DNA from: Kentomonas sorsogonicus
Taxonomy: Eukaryota > Euglenozoa > Kinetoplastea > Trypanosomatida > Trypanosomatidae
Length of the DNA: 64,000 nucleotides
Reading direction: 5' to 3'
Assembly (NCBI GenBank): GCA_030347455.1
Contig: JAQOSZ010000034.1
Coordinates: forward strand, 558,001 to 622,000
In this document: positions 11,309 through 21,655 of the stretch, one piece after another
Layout of the letters: each line of letters opens with the position of its first letter
Position numbering within the stretch: position 1 is the first letter of the stretch
The notes under the pieces: model-generated
What the model saw: only the letters and a program-made list of their open reading frames with translations
Database searches by the model: none
Told to the model about the DNA's origin: nothing
Translations under genes and position numbers: made by a program

Positions 11309-11825
11309 CGCTTTCCCGTTATTTTTTTTTTTTAGTCTCTCTCTCCCCTTGCCGTATCGCTCGCTTCTCTAGTGTTTCCATCTGCTTTTACTCCCCCCCC
11401 CTCTCTCTCTCTCTCACTTCTTTTCCTTTTTGCGCCTTATCGCTTCGTTTTCTCGCTGTGCCCACCCCTCTCTTACCTTTCCCACAAATACACACGCACA
11501 CACAAAGTCAGAGAGACTCTTTCCAGAACATCTCTCTTCCTCTCTCCCTGCTGCGGATTGATATGAACATACCGGAACACAGTAGTGCTCTTCGCGTTGC
11601 GAGAGTGATGGTGTACTTTATTTATCGATGCAATACGCCTCACTGCCAGTGACTGACGGCTCTTGTCGATGTTCTATTTCGTCCACTGGTCTCAAACGTT
11701 CTCTTCCTCTCTTCCACCCACACCTCCGCATTTGGAAAAACACTTAACGCGATAGCCCGTTAGCACAAGGCGAAAAGAAAAATTAAACACCCACCCACAC
11801 TCCCTCCACCCGCTGTACATCCACC
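11309..11825. other. Intergenic region
   Basis: Pyrimidine-rich spacer with CT tracts at about 11330-11425 and 11540-11552; no gene seen. It presumably carries the splice acceptor for eRF1. Confidence 0.6.
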
Positions 11826-13187
11826 ATGGCTGACAGCAAGGAAATGACCGACGCGGAGAAGACGATCGCGCGGTACAAGGTGAAGAAGCAGATTCAGATG
11901 CTGGAGGAGGCGCGCGGTATGGGAACCAGCGTCATTAGCGTCTACCTCAAGCCCAAGGAACAGATCTCCGGCATGGTCGCTAAGCTCAACAACGAGTACG
12001 GCACGGCCACCAACATCAAGTCTCAGACGAACCGCATCAGCGTGCAGACCGCCATCACGGCGGCGCTCGGACGTCTCAAGACGTACCAGCGCGTGCCGGA
12101 TAACGGCCTGCTGCTCTACTCGGGCACCGTCATGACGGCCGACAACAAGGAGAAGAAGCTCACCCTCGACATCGAGCCCTTCAAGGCCGTTAGCCGCTCG
12201 CTCTACCTCTGCGACAACAAATTCCACACCGAGGAGCTGCACCGCATGCTCGAGTCCGACGACAAGTTCGGCTTCATTATCATGGACGGTAACGGCTGCT
12301 ACTTTGCCACCGTCTGCGGTGACGTTAAGGAGAAGCTCGGCTCCTTCACGGTCGAGCTGCCAAAGAAGCACGGCCGTGGTGGTCAGAGTAAGAACCGTTT
12401 CGGGCGCATTCGTATGGAGCGCCGCCACAACTACGTGCGCAAGGTGGCCGAGAACGCCGTCGGGTACTTTATCACCAACGACAGGCCGAACGTGCGTGGA
12501 CTCGTGCTTGCCGGCTCGGCCGACTTCAAGGAGGTGCTGTACCAGTCGGACCTCTTTGACCCGCGCCTCAAGGAGGTGGTGGTCAAGGTCGTCGATATCG
12601 CGCACCCCGGCGAGGTCGGTCTCAACCAGGCCATCGACCTCTCCGCCGACGCCCTGGCCGGCGTGAAGCTGATCCAGGAGAAGAAGCTGCTGCAGACCTT
12701 CTACGACCAGATCGCGCAGGACACCCAGCAGTACTGCTTCGGCGTCAGCGACACGATGAAGTGTCTCGAGGCGGGCGCGGTGGAGACGCTGCTGTGCTAC
12801 GAGGACCTCGACCTGATGCGCTACGTCGTGACAAAGGGCAAAGGCACCAGCGAGGAGGTCGTCGAGGTGCACACCATGACCCCCGACGAGGCGCGCCGCA
12901 AGAACATCCACGCGCAGGAGGCGGGTAAGACGCAGACCGAGATCGAGGAGGAGAACCTCGTCGACTGGCTCGCGATGAACTACACCAAGTTCGGCTGCAC
13001 CCTCGAGCTCCTGAGCAACAAGAGCCAGGAGGGCACGCAGTTCGTTCGCGGCTTCGGTGGCATCGGCGGCATCCTGCGCTACAAGATGGATGTGCTCGCG
13101 CTGCGCGAACACGACAAGAAGGAGGAGGACGACGAGCGCATCGCCGCCGCCAACGAAGACTACGACTTCGACGACGACTTTATGTAA
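11826..13187 (+). CDS. eRF1: Eukaryotic peptide chain release factor 1 (eRF1)
   Basis: A 453-residue class I release factor of usual length. It recognises all three stop codons in the ribosomal A site and triggers peptide release, working with the GTPase eRF3. All decoding and catalytic motifs are present: GTS (33-35), NIKS (63-66) and YLCDNKF, matching YxCxxxF (127-133), in the N domain, and GGQ (185-187) in the catalytic loop. The C-terminal domain ends in an acidic Asp/Glu-rich tail (EDYDFDDDFM). The ATG sits in an ACC-ATG context. The GTS and YxCxxxF motifs are the standard forms, so nothing suggests stop-codon reassignment of the kind known in Blastocrithidia. This agrees with genes here ending normally at TAA, TAG and TGA. 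Confidence 0.97.
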   Translation: MADSKEMTDAEKTIARYKVKKQIQMLEEARGMGTSVISVYLKPKEQISGMVAKLNNEYGTATNIKSQTNRISVQTAITAALGRLKTYQRVPDNGLLLYSGTVMTADNKEKKLTLDIEPFKAVSRSLYLCDNKFHTEELHRMLESDDKFGFIIMDGNGCYFATVCGDVKEKLGSFTVELPKKHGRGGQSKNRFGRIRMERRHNYVRKVAENAVGYFITNDRPNVRGLVLAGSADFKEVLYQSDLFDPRLKEVVVKVVDIAHPGEVGLNQAIDLSADALAGVKLIQEKKLLQTFYDQIAQDTQQYCFGVSDTMKCLEAGAVETLLCYEDLDLMRYVVTKGKGTSEEVVEVHTMTPDEARRKNIHAQEAGKTQTEIEEENLVDWLAMNYTKFGCTLELLSNKSQEGTQFVRGFGGIGGILRYKMDVLALREHDKKEEDDERIAAANEDYDFDDDFM

Positions 13188-14327
13188 GACCGCCCTGCGC
13201 GCGTGTGCGCATCACACTCACTCTTGTCTGTGCGCGAGCGAGGGGAACAGCGAAAGGAGGGCTTAGTGGCTTCTTCTCTTGGTTTCCTCCCCCGACATTG
13301 AATGATCCGCTTGTTTCTGTTGTTTCTGTAGTTTCTTTTTTTTCCTCCTCTCATTTATTTTTTCAGCTAAAGAAAGTCAGATAATCTGCCTGAACGGCAG
13401 CGTCACCTAATAATAACCACGTACCAGTAAATAATTTTCATCTTTTTTTTTTAAATTTTTTTTTTTGCCTTCTCTCTCTTGCACATCACTTGACGATGCA
13501 ATTAAACTAACATACAATAATTACTTGATGATGACAAACAACAGTATTGTGTGCACCTATGGAGAGCTGATGAGATTTGTGAGGCGAGTGAACGACACTT
13601 CAGCTGCTGGAAAATTACACACACACAATATATATGTATATGTTGTGGTGACATGCTTGCTAACCGACACACAGCAGAGACACATACAAACTCAAATGCG
13701 ATCTCTTCTACGTGTATGGAAGCAGTACGAAAAATGTGCCTTCATAGGGAATTACATCATCTCTTCTTTCGCGCATTCACTCGCTGATTCATTGCGCAGA
13801 TGCCATACTGTTCCTCCCCCCCCTCCTCTTCTTCTTGCTCGCGCTTTTAGATATAGTGCGACTACCGCGCTTCAGCAGATCATCTTTTTCCTTTCTCGTA
13901 CTATTTACTCTGTCTTTTTTTTTCTTGATTTCTTTCCTGACACTCCACTTGTTCTAACGTCTTTAGCGAATCTACTCTTCTTTTCATTTTTGCCCCTCTC
14001 TATAAATTCGTATCCACATATTACACGTTTTAAGTATAGACGACGCCTGAAAGGAAGTGCACTGCGCAGCAAACGGTATTTTTTTTTTTCTTGGACTACA
14101 GTGTAGTCTGCTTCGTCATCTCCTATCTATTTTTTTCCTGTAAATTCTTCTCCTTCTTCAGCATCTTGCAAGTTGAGTAATTCGTACGCACATACTTATA
14201 CAAAAATATACGGACGAAAAACTACACACGCATAAAACTGAACTTGTGGAATACTATCTTACACGTCCTATTTCATTTCTCTCCTTACCTCTCTCTCTCT
14301 CTCTCTCTTCTCGGTTTCCACGCGACT
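13188..14327. other. Intergenic region
   Basis: About 1.1 kb, AT-rich, with poly-T runs at 13443-13467 and a CT tract at about 14289-14310 just before the next gene. Open frames are low complexity; no gene seen. Confidence 0.6.
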
Positions 14328-17300
14328 ATGCCCACCACTTTTATTGGAGCCAAACACACGGTGTTTGACATCTACCCACTGACGAACAAGCGAGTGCTGG
14401 TTCTGGTCGATCCTCAGAATCTAGGCGCTCAAACGACAGACAACAATTGTACCTTTGGCACTCTGGACTACCTTCTGAAGCGGCGCGCCCGAGTGATGGT
14501 GGCGGCCTCGTTCGGCGACATCGCTGGCGTTCCGCTGAACTTGTCGAAGAAGCAGCGCGAAGCGGCGACTGATGCGTTCCGCCGAGAGTCCGGGATGGGT
14601 TTCACTAACTTTTTTGCGCTCCTCTCGGTGTCGAAGAAGATGGAGGTGCTGCGCAACGTGCCGGACTTCTCGGAGAAGCACGCACCGCACGGCGCCTCGT
14701 CGACCACCGTCGCGGAGCTGGCGCGGGGAGAGACACCCCCGACGGGAAAGACGACCTTCTTCGGCTTGCTATCCAATCAGCAGAAGGCACGCGCGCTGCA
14801 CAAGGTCTTCCCGCGCAAGCCGTTTCTCCCCTCCAGCACGGCTCCCATCGTCGACGTTCTCGCCTCCCACTTCCCCGACACGCGCGTGCACTTTGCCCCG
14901 GACTGCCTCCGTGCGCCGCTGGACCAGCTGCAGCCGGGGGAGATCATGGTACTGGAGAACCTCCGCTTCTACCGCAACGAGGCGCTCGGCACCGACGAGG
15001 AGCGTCTGTCCATGGCGGAGGTCCTGGCGGCCTACATCGACATCTTCATCAACGACTCCTTCGCGACCGCGCACCTGCGCCTCGCGAGTAACATGGGCCT
15101 GCCCAAAATTCTCCTTCACGCCGCCGCCGGGCAGTCACTTGACCGCGAGATCGCGTTCTACTCCAAGTTCCTGCTCCACCCGGCGCGTCCCGTCGCGATT
15201 GTCGTCGGCGGCGGTGACATCCCCAACAAGCTGCGCCTGATCCACAACATGATCAACAAGGTCGACCGCATCGTGGTGGCCGGCGCCGTCGTGTACCCCT
15301 TCCTCGTCGCACAAGGCTTCTCGTGCGGCAGCGGCTACGAGGTGGGCGACAAGGAGACGATGGTCTCCCGCATTGACTACACCAACCGCTTCGCCGCCAG
15401 CGACGAGAGCGGCGCCGCTAAGCGCGCAGCAGCAGCAGCAGCAGCGCCGGCAGTCCAGCGCCGTCAACGGCGCAGCAGGAAGGGCGAACTCGCGGCGTGG
15501 CACAGCGGCGCCAGAGCTCAAAGGGGGCTCCAAACGAACGGCAGCAGCGGTGGTGGTGGTGGAGCCGCCTACGAGGGCAAGGAGGCGCGCTCGTCGTACG
15601 AGTGGGTGAAGTGCTCCGAGTTCGCCAAGGAGATCATCACGTTGTGCCAGGAGGCGCGTGTGGACTTGGTACTTCCCATCGACCATGTCGTGGCGCTCGA
15701 CCCTAACGGGGACAAGTCTCTCGCCGTCATCGTCGACTCCCCTGCGATTCCCAACGGCGTGTACGCCGTCGACGTTGGTGTCAACACGGTCAGTTTCTTT
15801 CTGCGCAGCCTCCGGCGTTGTCACACGGTCTTCTGGACGGGGACGCTGGGGTGGGTGTCAAAGGGCTACAAGAGCGCCACGACACTGTTCGCCAACTCCC
15901 TCGCCGAGCTGACGGACGTCAAAACGATCGTCGGGGGCCGCTACACGGCGAGGCTGGTGCAGGAGAACGGCCTGACGGCAAACCTGATGCACGTCTCGAG
16001 CGGCGGGATGGCGTCGCTGGAGGTGCTGCAGGGGAACAGCATGCCGGGACTCGAGATGCTCTCCGACGTGGCGCCGCACAGCGAGGCGCGGCCGACCGCT
16101 TCCGTCGGGGAGTTGGTGCGCCGCCTGCCGCTCTTCGCGGGGTGCACCTCGCACCAGCTGAAGCTCGTCACCAAAAAGTTCACGCGGCGCGTCCACGCCA
16201 AGGGGGACTACCTCGTGCTGCGCGGCAGCCGCCACACACGGCTGTACCTTGTGTCGCAAGGGGCACTGGTGGTGCGCTACGGCGAGGACTACAAGAGCCT
16301 GCCGGCACGGTACCTCACCAAAGGCCACTCGGTGGGCATGTATGACTTTATTGCGCAGTCGTTTGCGCTGGAGACGGTGCGGGTGGCGCAGAACGACACC
16401 GTCACGTACCAGCTCTCCTCCACCGCCTTTGACGAGCTGCTCAGCGCGCAGCCGGACCTGGCGGCGCAGCTGCTGCAGAACGTGTCGGAGCCGCTGCGGC
16501 TCATCTCCAGCGAGTACTACGAGCGTCAGCAGCAGGTGCTGGCAGTGACGGAGCGCAACGGCTGCCGCGCGCGTGTGCCGCTGATCACGGGAGCCATGCC
16601 CAACGCCTTGACGGGATTCTGGCCAGACACCCTGCAAGACATCCTCTCCACCGTCGCTTTTCAGAAACTCTCGATGCAGTTTTTGCCGTACGTCAGCACC
16701 ACCGACTACATGGACCCCGACGAGTTCTTCTTCAACACCATCCACCGCAGCAAACCCAGCACTCGCCAGGCGTTTCTCTCTCGCATGCGCAAGCACCGTG
16801 GACTCGGCTATAGTTTGGGGGTAGTCGTCGTCCGCAACTTGGTGTACCACCGCCTCGTCGCGCTGTTCAAGAACCCATGGGTCGCCGCGGCCTGCGGGGC
16901 GGTGGCGGCCGCGCCACTCCGTCTGCTCTCCTACGGCATCTGCTACTCGGACATCAACTTCAAGTTTATCCTCGACGAGGCCCTCATCAGCGTCGCGGCA
17001 AGTCTCGCGCCGCTGGTCACATACGCCGCCGCCGCCTTTGCGCAGAAGAAGATTGAGTCACACCGCCAGCGCCGCACGCCACGCGCCGCGCAGCTGTTAC
17101 TCATGACGGTTATTAAGCTGCTGCTCGGCTTTGGCGTCTTCCCCATCATTTACCAGCGCAACTACCTCTACGCCCAGCCCACCGCCAGCCGCTTCTGGAG
17201 TCGTGACGCCTTCAGGGCCTACGAGAGCAAACAAGTGCTTCAGCTCCTGATGCGCTTCAGTCTGCAGACCACCTACAAGAAACTGTTCGTTTCTACGCCG

Positions 17301-17366
17301 CTAGGACTAGGGAGAGTAACTGGATGTTGCCTCGAACCTATCGTTTTCATCTGCTTTTACACTTAG
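14328..17366 (+). CDS. Phosphoglycerate kinase-like / cyclic-nucleotide-binding-like / membrane fusion protein
   Basis: About 1,012 residues from the ATG at 14328; an upstream in-frame start translates a CT tract and is unlikely. Residues 1 to about 577 align with phosphoglycerate kinase from the N-domain to the C-terminal TGGGASLELLEG motif (here SSGGMASLEVLQG). Well-kept PGK landmarks are FAPDCL, ENLRFY and LPIDHVV. Key active-site positions differ: SHLGRP reads ASFGDI, GGAKVSDK reads GGGDIPNK, WNGPMGVFE reads WTGTLGWVS, and GGGDS reads GGRYT. Catalytic Lys, Asp and substrate-binding Arg are thus missing and PGK activity is unlikely. A low-complexity Ala/Arg/Gly insert lies at about residues 361-421. 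A cNMP-binding-like beta-roll follows (about 598-718), starting LPLFAGCTSHQL; its phosphate-binding loop lacks the usual Glu and Arg. The C-terminus (about 850-950) has several hydrophobic segments. PAS-domain PGKs are known in trypanosomatids, but no PAS domain is visible here. The function is unknown. Confidence 0.75.
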   Translation: MPTTFIGAKHTVFDIYPLTNKRVLVLVDPQNLGAQTTDNNCTFGTLDYLLKRRARVMVAASFGDIAGVPLNLSKKQREAATDAFRRESGMGFTNFFALLSVSKKMEVLRNVPDFSEKHAPHGASSTTVAELARGETPPTGKTTFFGLLSNQQKARALHKVFPRKPFLPSSTAPIVDVLASHFPDTRVHFAPDCLRAPLDQLQPGEIMVLENLRFYRNEALGTDEERLSMAEVLAAYIDIFINDSFATAHLRLASNMGLPKILLHAAAGQSLDREIAFYSKFLLHPARPVAIVVGGGDIPNKLRLIHNMINKVDRIVVAGAVVYPFLVAQGFSCGSGYEVGDKETMVSRIDYTNRFAASDESGAAKRAAAAAAAPAVQRRQRRSRKGELAAWHSGARAQRGLQTNGSSGGGGGAAYEGKEARSSYEWVKCSEFAKEIITLCQEARVDLVLPIDHVVALDPNGDKSLAVIVDSPAIPNGVYAVDVGVNTVSFFLRSLRRCHTVFWTGTLGWVSKGYKSATTLFANSLAELTDVKTIVGGRYTARLVQENGLTANLMHVSSGGMASLEVLQGNSMPGLEMLSDVAPHSEARPTASVGELVRRLPLFAGCTSHQLKLVTKKFTRRVHAKGDYLVLRGSRHTRLYLVSQGALVVRYGEDYKSLPARYLTKGHSVGMYDFIAQSFALETVRVAQNDTVTYQLSSTAFDELLSAQPDLAAQLLQNVSEPLRLISSEYYERQQQVLAVTERNGCRARVPLITGAMPNALTGFWPDTLQDILSTVAFQKLSMQFLPYVSTTDYMDPDEFFFNTIHRSKPSTRQAFLSRMRKHRGLGYSLGVVVVRNLVYHRLVALFKNPWVAAACGAVAAAPLRLLSYGICYSDINFKFILDEALISVAASLAPLVTYAAAAFAQKKIESHRQRRTPRAAQLLLMTVIKLLLGFGVFPIIYQRNYLYAQPTASRFWSRDAFRAYESKQVLQLLMRFSLQTTYKKLFVSTPLGLGRVTGCCLEPIVFICFYT

Positions 17367-18109
17367 TGTCCCAATTAGACCGTGTAATAACCTTCTATTA
17401 TCGTTGTCACTATTACTATTACGGTTATAATTGTTCTACCGTCTCTCTCTTTTTTTATTATTTATTTTCTCGCTCACTTTTTCTGTACATCTCTCTTTCC
17501 CGTCTTATTGGCCACAGTCCATCAAAAGAAAGAAGAAAAAAGCTACTGTTCTTTCTGTGAATGCAGTGTGGTATTGCGAATGTATTATGTATCTCCCAAT
17601 GGCAAACGCAGTTTCATGAACGACCAAAATGAATGGACGAGTCGTTTTTCTCGCCTATGAAGATCCCCCTTTGATAGATGATGGGTTGTTGTGCGCGAGC
17701 AGCAGCTGGGTCGTCGTAGTACTAGTTGTGTTTTCTGTTAAGCGTCATCCATGCTTACCCTTTCTCATCCAGTCCTCCAAAGGCCAAGTCAATCTATCTT
17801 ATTTTTAAGGATTTCCTTTTCTCTCTCCCCTCCCCCCCACTTTATCTTCTCATTTTATTATTCATCAGATCTATATATCTTATACACATTTTAGATTTTC
17901 TCTTTTTTTTTTTCTGTTTTTAACTCTTGGTTTTTTCACCCGAGACACACCTAGTTCCTGGTACATACACGCACCCCCCCCCCCTCCCCCACCCCACACC
18001 CACACACAGACAAACGCTTACCTCCCCCTTTGCTCCACAATCAAACAAACTGTGGGACGTTAAACACCTCAAAACCTCGAGAACATCACCTTAGAATCCC
18101 CGACAAAAC
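17367..18109. other. Intergenic region
   Basis: AT-rich, T-rich spacer with a C-rich run near 17975-17997; no gene seen. Confidence 0.6.
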
Positions 18110-21100
18110 ATGCCCCATGAGAAGGAAGCCGCGGCGCTGGACAGCCCGAGGCCGGAAGGCGCGACCTTTGACGAGATCGTTTTCCAGTTCATGTCAGGCT
18201 CGTCGACGCTGAGCGACAAGCAGCGGCTACGTGTGATGAAGAAGAGCGCCGACACCCTGCAGCAGCTTAACGAGACGCTGCCGGACGACGAACAGTACAT
18301 CAAGGCGCAGTCGCGCGGCCGCGAGGCGTACCGCAAGGAGGTGCTGGCTAGTGGCCACGGCGGCCGCAACACATCTCGCTCTCGCAGCCGCGCCGCCTCC
18401 ACCGCCCGCGGCGGTCGTCCATCGCTGAACCTGCAGGTCGACAGTCTTCAGCAGCCACACTCCACGTCGGTCACGCCCCGGCAGGTGTTCTCGGCCGGCG
18501 CCGACAGCGCCCCTGCGTCCCCCGTAAAAGTGGAGCTCGGAACCGGCGAGGAGCGCGTGGTGCTGTACGATTACTATCCGGAGCCCGTGCGCTCCCGTAA
18601 CCGCCGCCCGTCCTACCGCATGCGGCGCCTCAGCCAGATCAATATGCAATTACAGGAAGAGCAGAACAACCGCAGTGGCATTAGCGCAGACGTCAGCGGT
18701 CGAGCTGGTAACAGCAGCGCAAGCGCGCGAAACAGGAGCCAAACCGAGCACAGCGGCACCGCGTCGCCGTCGTCACCGTCGAAGCGCAAGCGCGGTGGGG
18801 ACCCAAACGTGAGCATCGGAGAGTCGAGCAACGTGTCGACGACGGGAGCAGCCACCCCACGGCGCCGGCGCCACACCATCTGCGAGGGCTCCCCGCAGAA
18901 AGGGGAGCAGCTGCCCGACGGCAGCGCCTCCACCACCGCCGCCTTCAACAGCTCCGGCGAGGCGATCGGCACGCTCAAAACGCCACGCCGCCGGCGCTCG
19001 CAGTCGTTCTCGGGCCACACGCCGCGTGGCGGCGCCGCCTCCAGCAGCCTCTCCGTCAGCAGCCCGCTCGGGACGAGTGCCAACGGCACCACCGGCGGCC
19101 CCCGCGCGCGCCGGGCGAGCTTTCTCTCCAAGGCGTACCTTGACCACAGCCTCTCCGTGTACCAGGCGTCGCCGAAAATTGCGGAGGACGGCCGCACGTT
19201 TGATCCGGCGTACAAGGCGTTTCCGTCGCCTGGCGGCTCCAGCCGCGGCAACGCCGACACTTCCAAAAACAGCGGCACGGCGACGCCCGCTGCTGCGCCG
19301 CAAGACTCCGCCCCCGCGTCGCCGCCGATGCTGCACGAGGCGGGCAAGGAGGACTCGCTGCCCCCCGTGCTGAGCCTGGACATGACGCAGCTCTCGAGGG
19401 AGCCGTCCGATACGGACTTCATGGACCCACCGCTAACTGGGCGGCCGACCACCGCGCGCACCGAGGCGGCGTACCGCAAGCAGCGCGACCAGGTGCTGCA
19501 GAAGCTCCAGAACGAGATCGGGGCGCTGGAGCGGCAGCGCGAGGAGCGGCAGAGGCAGCTGGAGGAGGAGCGCCGCACGCGCCCCCGGCTGGTGGAGAAC
19601 GTCGCCGACTACCCCGAAATCCAGCGCACGCTGCAGCTCGTCGCGCAGAACCCGTCGAGCGCCTTCAACTGGACCGCGCTCGCGGAGGCCATGTCGGAGG
19701 CTCAATTGCTGCCGCCCTACTGCATCGACGTCACCTACACGCCGCCTCCGGACGACAGTCCGTTTGCCACCAAGGAGCCGGAGCCGGAGACGCCGCAGGG
19801 CCCGCAGACGTTCCGCATGAACATGGAGCAGATGCTCATCGAGGCGCTCAACAACGACTTTGAGATGCGCAACGCGTGGGAGGGCCTGGCGCTGCTGCTG
19901 CAGCCCGGTGAGAAGGTGGTGATCAAGAAGCCGCGCACGCGCCGGCCGGTGACGGTGACCCACGTCGACTGCTACATCCAGCTGCTGCGCATAGAGCCCT
20001 TCTTTTTCTACGGGTGGATGGGTCTCGGCTGTGCGATTCTAGAGGAGCAGCAGAAGGCCGAGAAGGAGGCCAAGGAGGTGGCGGCGGCCATGGCGGCGGA
20101 GGAGGGCGGCGGTAGCTCGAGCCCCGGCACCCCGGGCGCGGTGCCCTCGACCCCGAGCAAGACGCGCCGCCGAAGCGGTGCGGCGGGGTCTGCCGCCTCG
20201 ACACCGGGCTCCACTCGAAAGAAGCGGCGTTCGTCGAAGATTCGGCACGGCCCCGACGATGGCGTTGCGCGCACTCTCAACACGACAGCCAGCAGCGAGG
20301 AGGAAGGGCGCGGCGGCGGCGCGTCGTCGCCGTCGTCCAAACCTGGCACCACCACCACTAGCAACATTCCCCCGCTGTCCTTCCCAGTGCTGTACGGCCG
20401 CCGACCGTATGAGGCGAAGGACTGCTTCGGCCGTGCCGCGCAGGTGTGCGTGTGGGACGGCGCCATCTGGGCGCAGCTGCTGTCGTGCCTCCCCAACACG
20501 CAGAGCACCGTCGAGTTCGACCCGCCGATGGAGGAGCGCGAGCTGGTGGAGCTGCGCGAGCAACAGGAGATGATGCGCACCGCCAACAACATCTCCCCAG
20601 AGTACTTTGTCAAGTCCGCCGGGCTCACGCCTGCCGCGGCCGCGGCTCTGTACGAGCAGCTCGAGAAGCTGTCCGCCCGCCTCGCGGCCGGCACCGAGAT
20701 GACCTTCTGCGAGGTGGCCGCCGTCGCCCTCACGCTGTCGCCCAAGAGTCGCGACCTGTGGATGTACGTGGGGACGCGTCTCAAGCCGTCTCCGTCGTCG
20801 TCCGCTGCGGGGCGCGTGACTCCCAAGATGTCTGCAGCCCGCCAGGCCGTCCACCCCGCGCGCACCCCCGCCAGCACCGCCCGCCGCCGCTCCGTGCATC
20901 AGTCGGCCGACAGCAGCAACAGCAATACTAACAACAGCAGCGGTGCGCCGGGCGGCGGGCATCCGGCGGCTGCCGGCGTGTCGGGAGCGGCGACGGCCTC
21001 CGCGAACAATCCCATCACTAGCGCCGCACACCCCGCCGGAACCGTCGTCACTGTTCTGGGCAAGACGTACAGCAAGGAACAGTGTTTGCGCGAGGCGGAG

Positions 21101-21139
21101 AAACTTTTCAAGAAGCAGGTGGGTGAGAAGAAGAAATAA
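18110..21139 (+). CDS. Large low-complexity protein with TPR-like segments, function unknown
   Basis: A 1,009-residue protein I cannot assign to a named family. The N-terminal 20-95 are helical and charged. Residues about 95-440 are disordered, rich in Ser, Arg, Ala, Pro and Thr, with several basic RRR patches and SP sites typical of phosphorylation targets. A coiled-coil-like stretch lies at about 445-500 (QRDQVLQKLQNEIGALERQR). Ordered parts (about 505-650 and 755-895) contain TPR-like helices such as IEPFFFYGWMGLGCAIL and DCFGRAAQVCVWDGAIWAQL. They are split by a low-complexity insert (about 650-753) and followed by a disordered segment and a final helix (CLREAEKLFKKQ) with a basic tail. 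Codon usage matches its neighbours. A scaffolding role is plausible but only inferred. Confidence 0.75.
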   Translation: MPHEKEAAALDSPRPEGATFDEIVFQFMSGSSTLSDKQRLRVMKKSADTLQQLNETLPDDEQYIKAQSRGREAYRKEVLASGHGGRNTSRSRSRAASTARGGRPSLNLQVDSLQQPHSTSVTPRQVFSAGADSAPASPVKVELGTGEERVVLYDYYPEPVRSRNRRPSYRMRRLSQINMQLQEEQNNRSGISADVSGRAGNSSASARNRSQTEHSGTASPSSPSKRKRGGDPNVSIGESSNVSTTGAATPRRRRHTICEGSPQKGEQLPDGSASTTAAFNSSGEAIGTLKTPRRRRSQSFSGHTPRGGAASSSLSVSSPLGTSANGTTGGPRARRASFLSKAYLDHSLSVYQASPKIAEDGRTFDPAYKAFPSPGGSSRGNADTSKNSGTATPAAAPQDSAPASPPMLHEAGKEDSLPPVLSLDMTQLSREPSDTDFMDPPLTGRPTTARTEAAYRKQRDQVLQKLQNEIGALERQREERQRQLEEERRTRPRLVENVADYPEIQRTLQLVAQNPSSAFNWTALAEAMSEAQLLPPYCIDVTYTPPPDDSPFATKEPEPETPQGPQTFRMNMEQMLIEALNNDFEMRNAWEGLALLLQPGEKVVIKKPRTRRPVTVTHVDCYIQLLRIEPFFFYGWMGLGCAILEEQQKAEKEAKEVAAAMAAEEGGGSSSPGTPGAVPSTPSKTRRRSGAAGSAASTPGSTRKKRRSSKIRHGPDDGVARTLNTTASSEEEGRGGGASSPSSKPGTTTTSNIPPLSFPVLYGRRPYEAKDCFGRAAQVCVWDGAIWAQLLSCLPNTQSTVEFDPPMEERELVELREQQEMMRTANNISPEYFVKSAGLTPAAAAALYEQLEKLSARLAAGTEMTFCEVAAVALTLSPKSRDLWMYVGTRLKPSPSSSAAGRVTPKMSAARQAVHPARTPASTARRRSVHQSADSSNSNTNNSSGAPGGGHPAAAGVSGAATASANNPITSAAHPAGTVVTVLGKTYSKEQCLREAEKLFKKQVGEKKK

Positions 21140-21655
21140 TCATGTCCTTTTTATGTATTATTTGGGTTTCTCGTATGTTTGACCGCGTTCCTCATTGCGC
21201 GTTATTGCGTGCATTCCATAACTTTTATTGTACACATCTCTGTTTTTGTTTGTTTCAACGATTGTTCTCTATTATTAATGAAGTAAACCAACTCAACATA
21301 CTCTTTCTGTTTTGCTGTCACTTTCGAGATGAAGTATTGCCTTGAGGAGAGACACCTGGAGAAGTCTGCACGCTATGTTGCGTCCTGTTTTCTACCTTCT
21401 CGCTCTCTGTGCATCGTGTGTGTGTGTGTGCGCGCGCAGATTGCCACCTTGGCAAATTCGCACAACAACATAACAAAAAATGTGTCAGCATGTCTCGTTC
21501 CGATTCGCCTGTTTCCGTGGAACTCCTTTCCAGAAAGAATAACCCACTATATCCTGTTTTCTATTTTAGTGTCTGATTTCTCAAGCGCTGCTTGTCTCCC
21601 CTCTTTTTTTTTTTTTTTCACACACACCAACAAACACCACCCGCATACACACACG
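21140..21655. other. Intergenic region
   Basis: AT-rich spacer with a GT/GC run near 21418-21437 and a T-tract at 21604-21619 just before the flabarin-like ATG. The open frame runs upstream of 21656 but reads low complexity, so I treat it as 5' UTR. Confidence 0.6.

Noticed and set aside
15409-15590. Possible pair of compensating frameshifts in the low-complexity insert of the PGK-like protein
   Set aside because: An alternative frame reads a Gln run and looks plausible, but the main frame stays open and low complexity prevents a decision.
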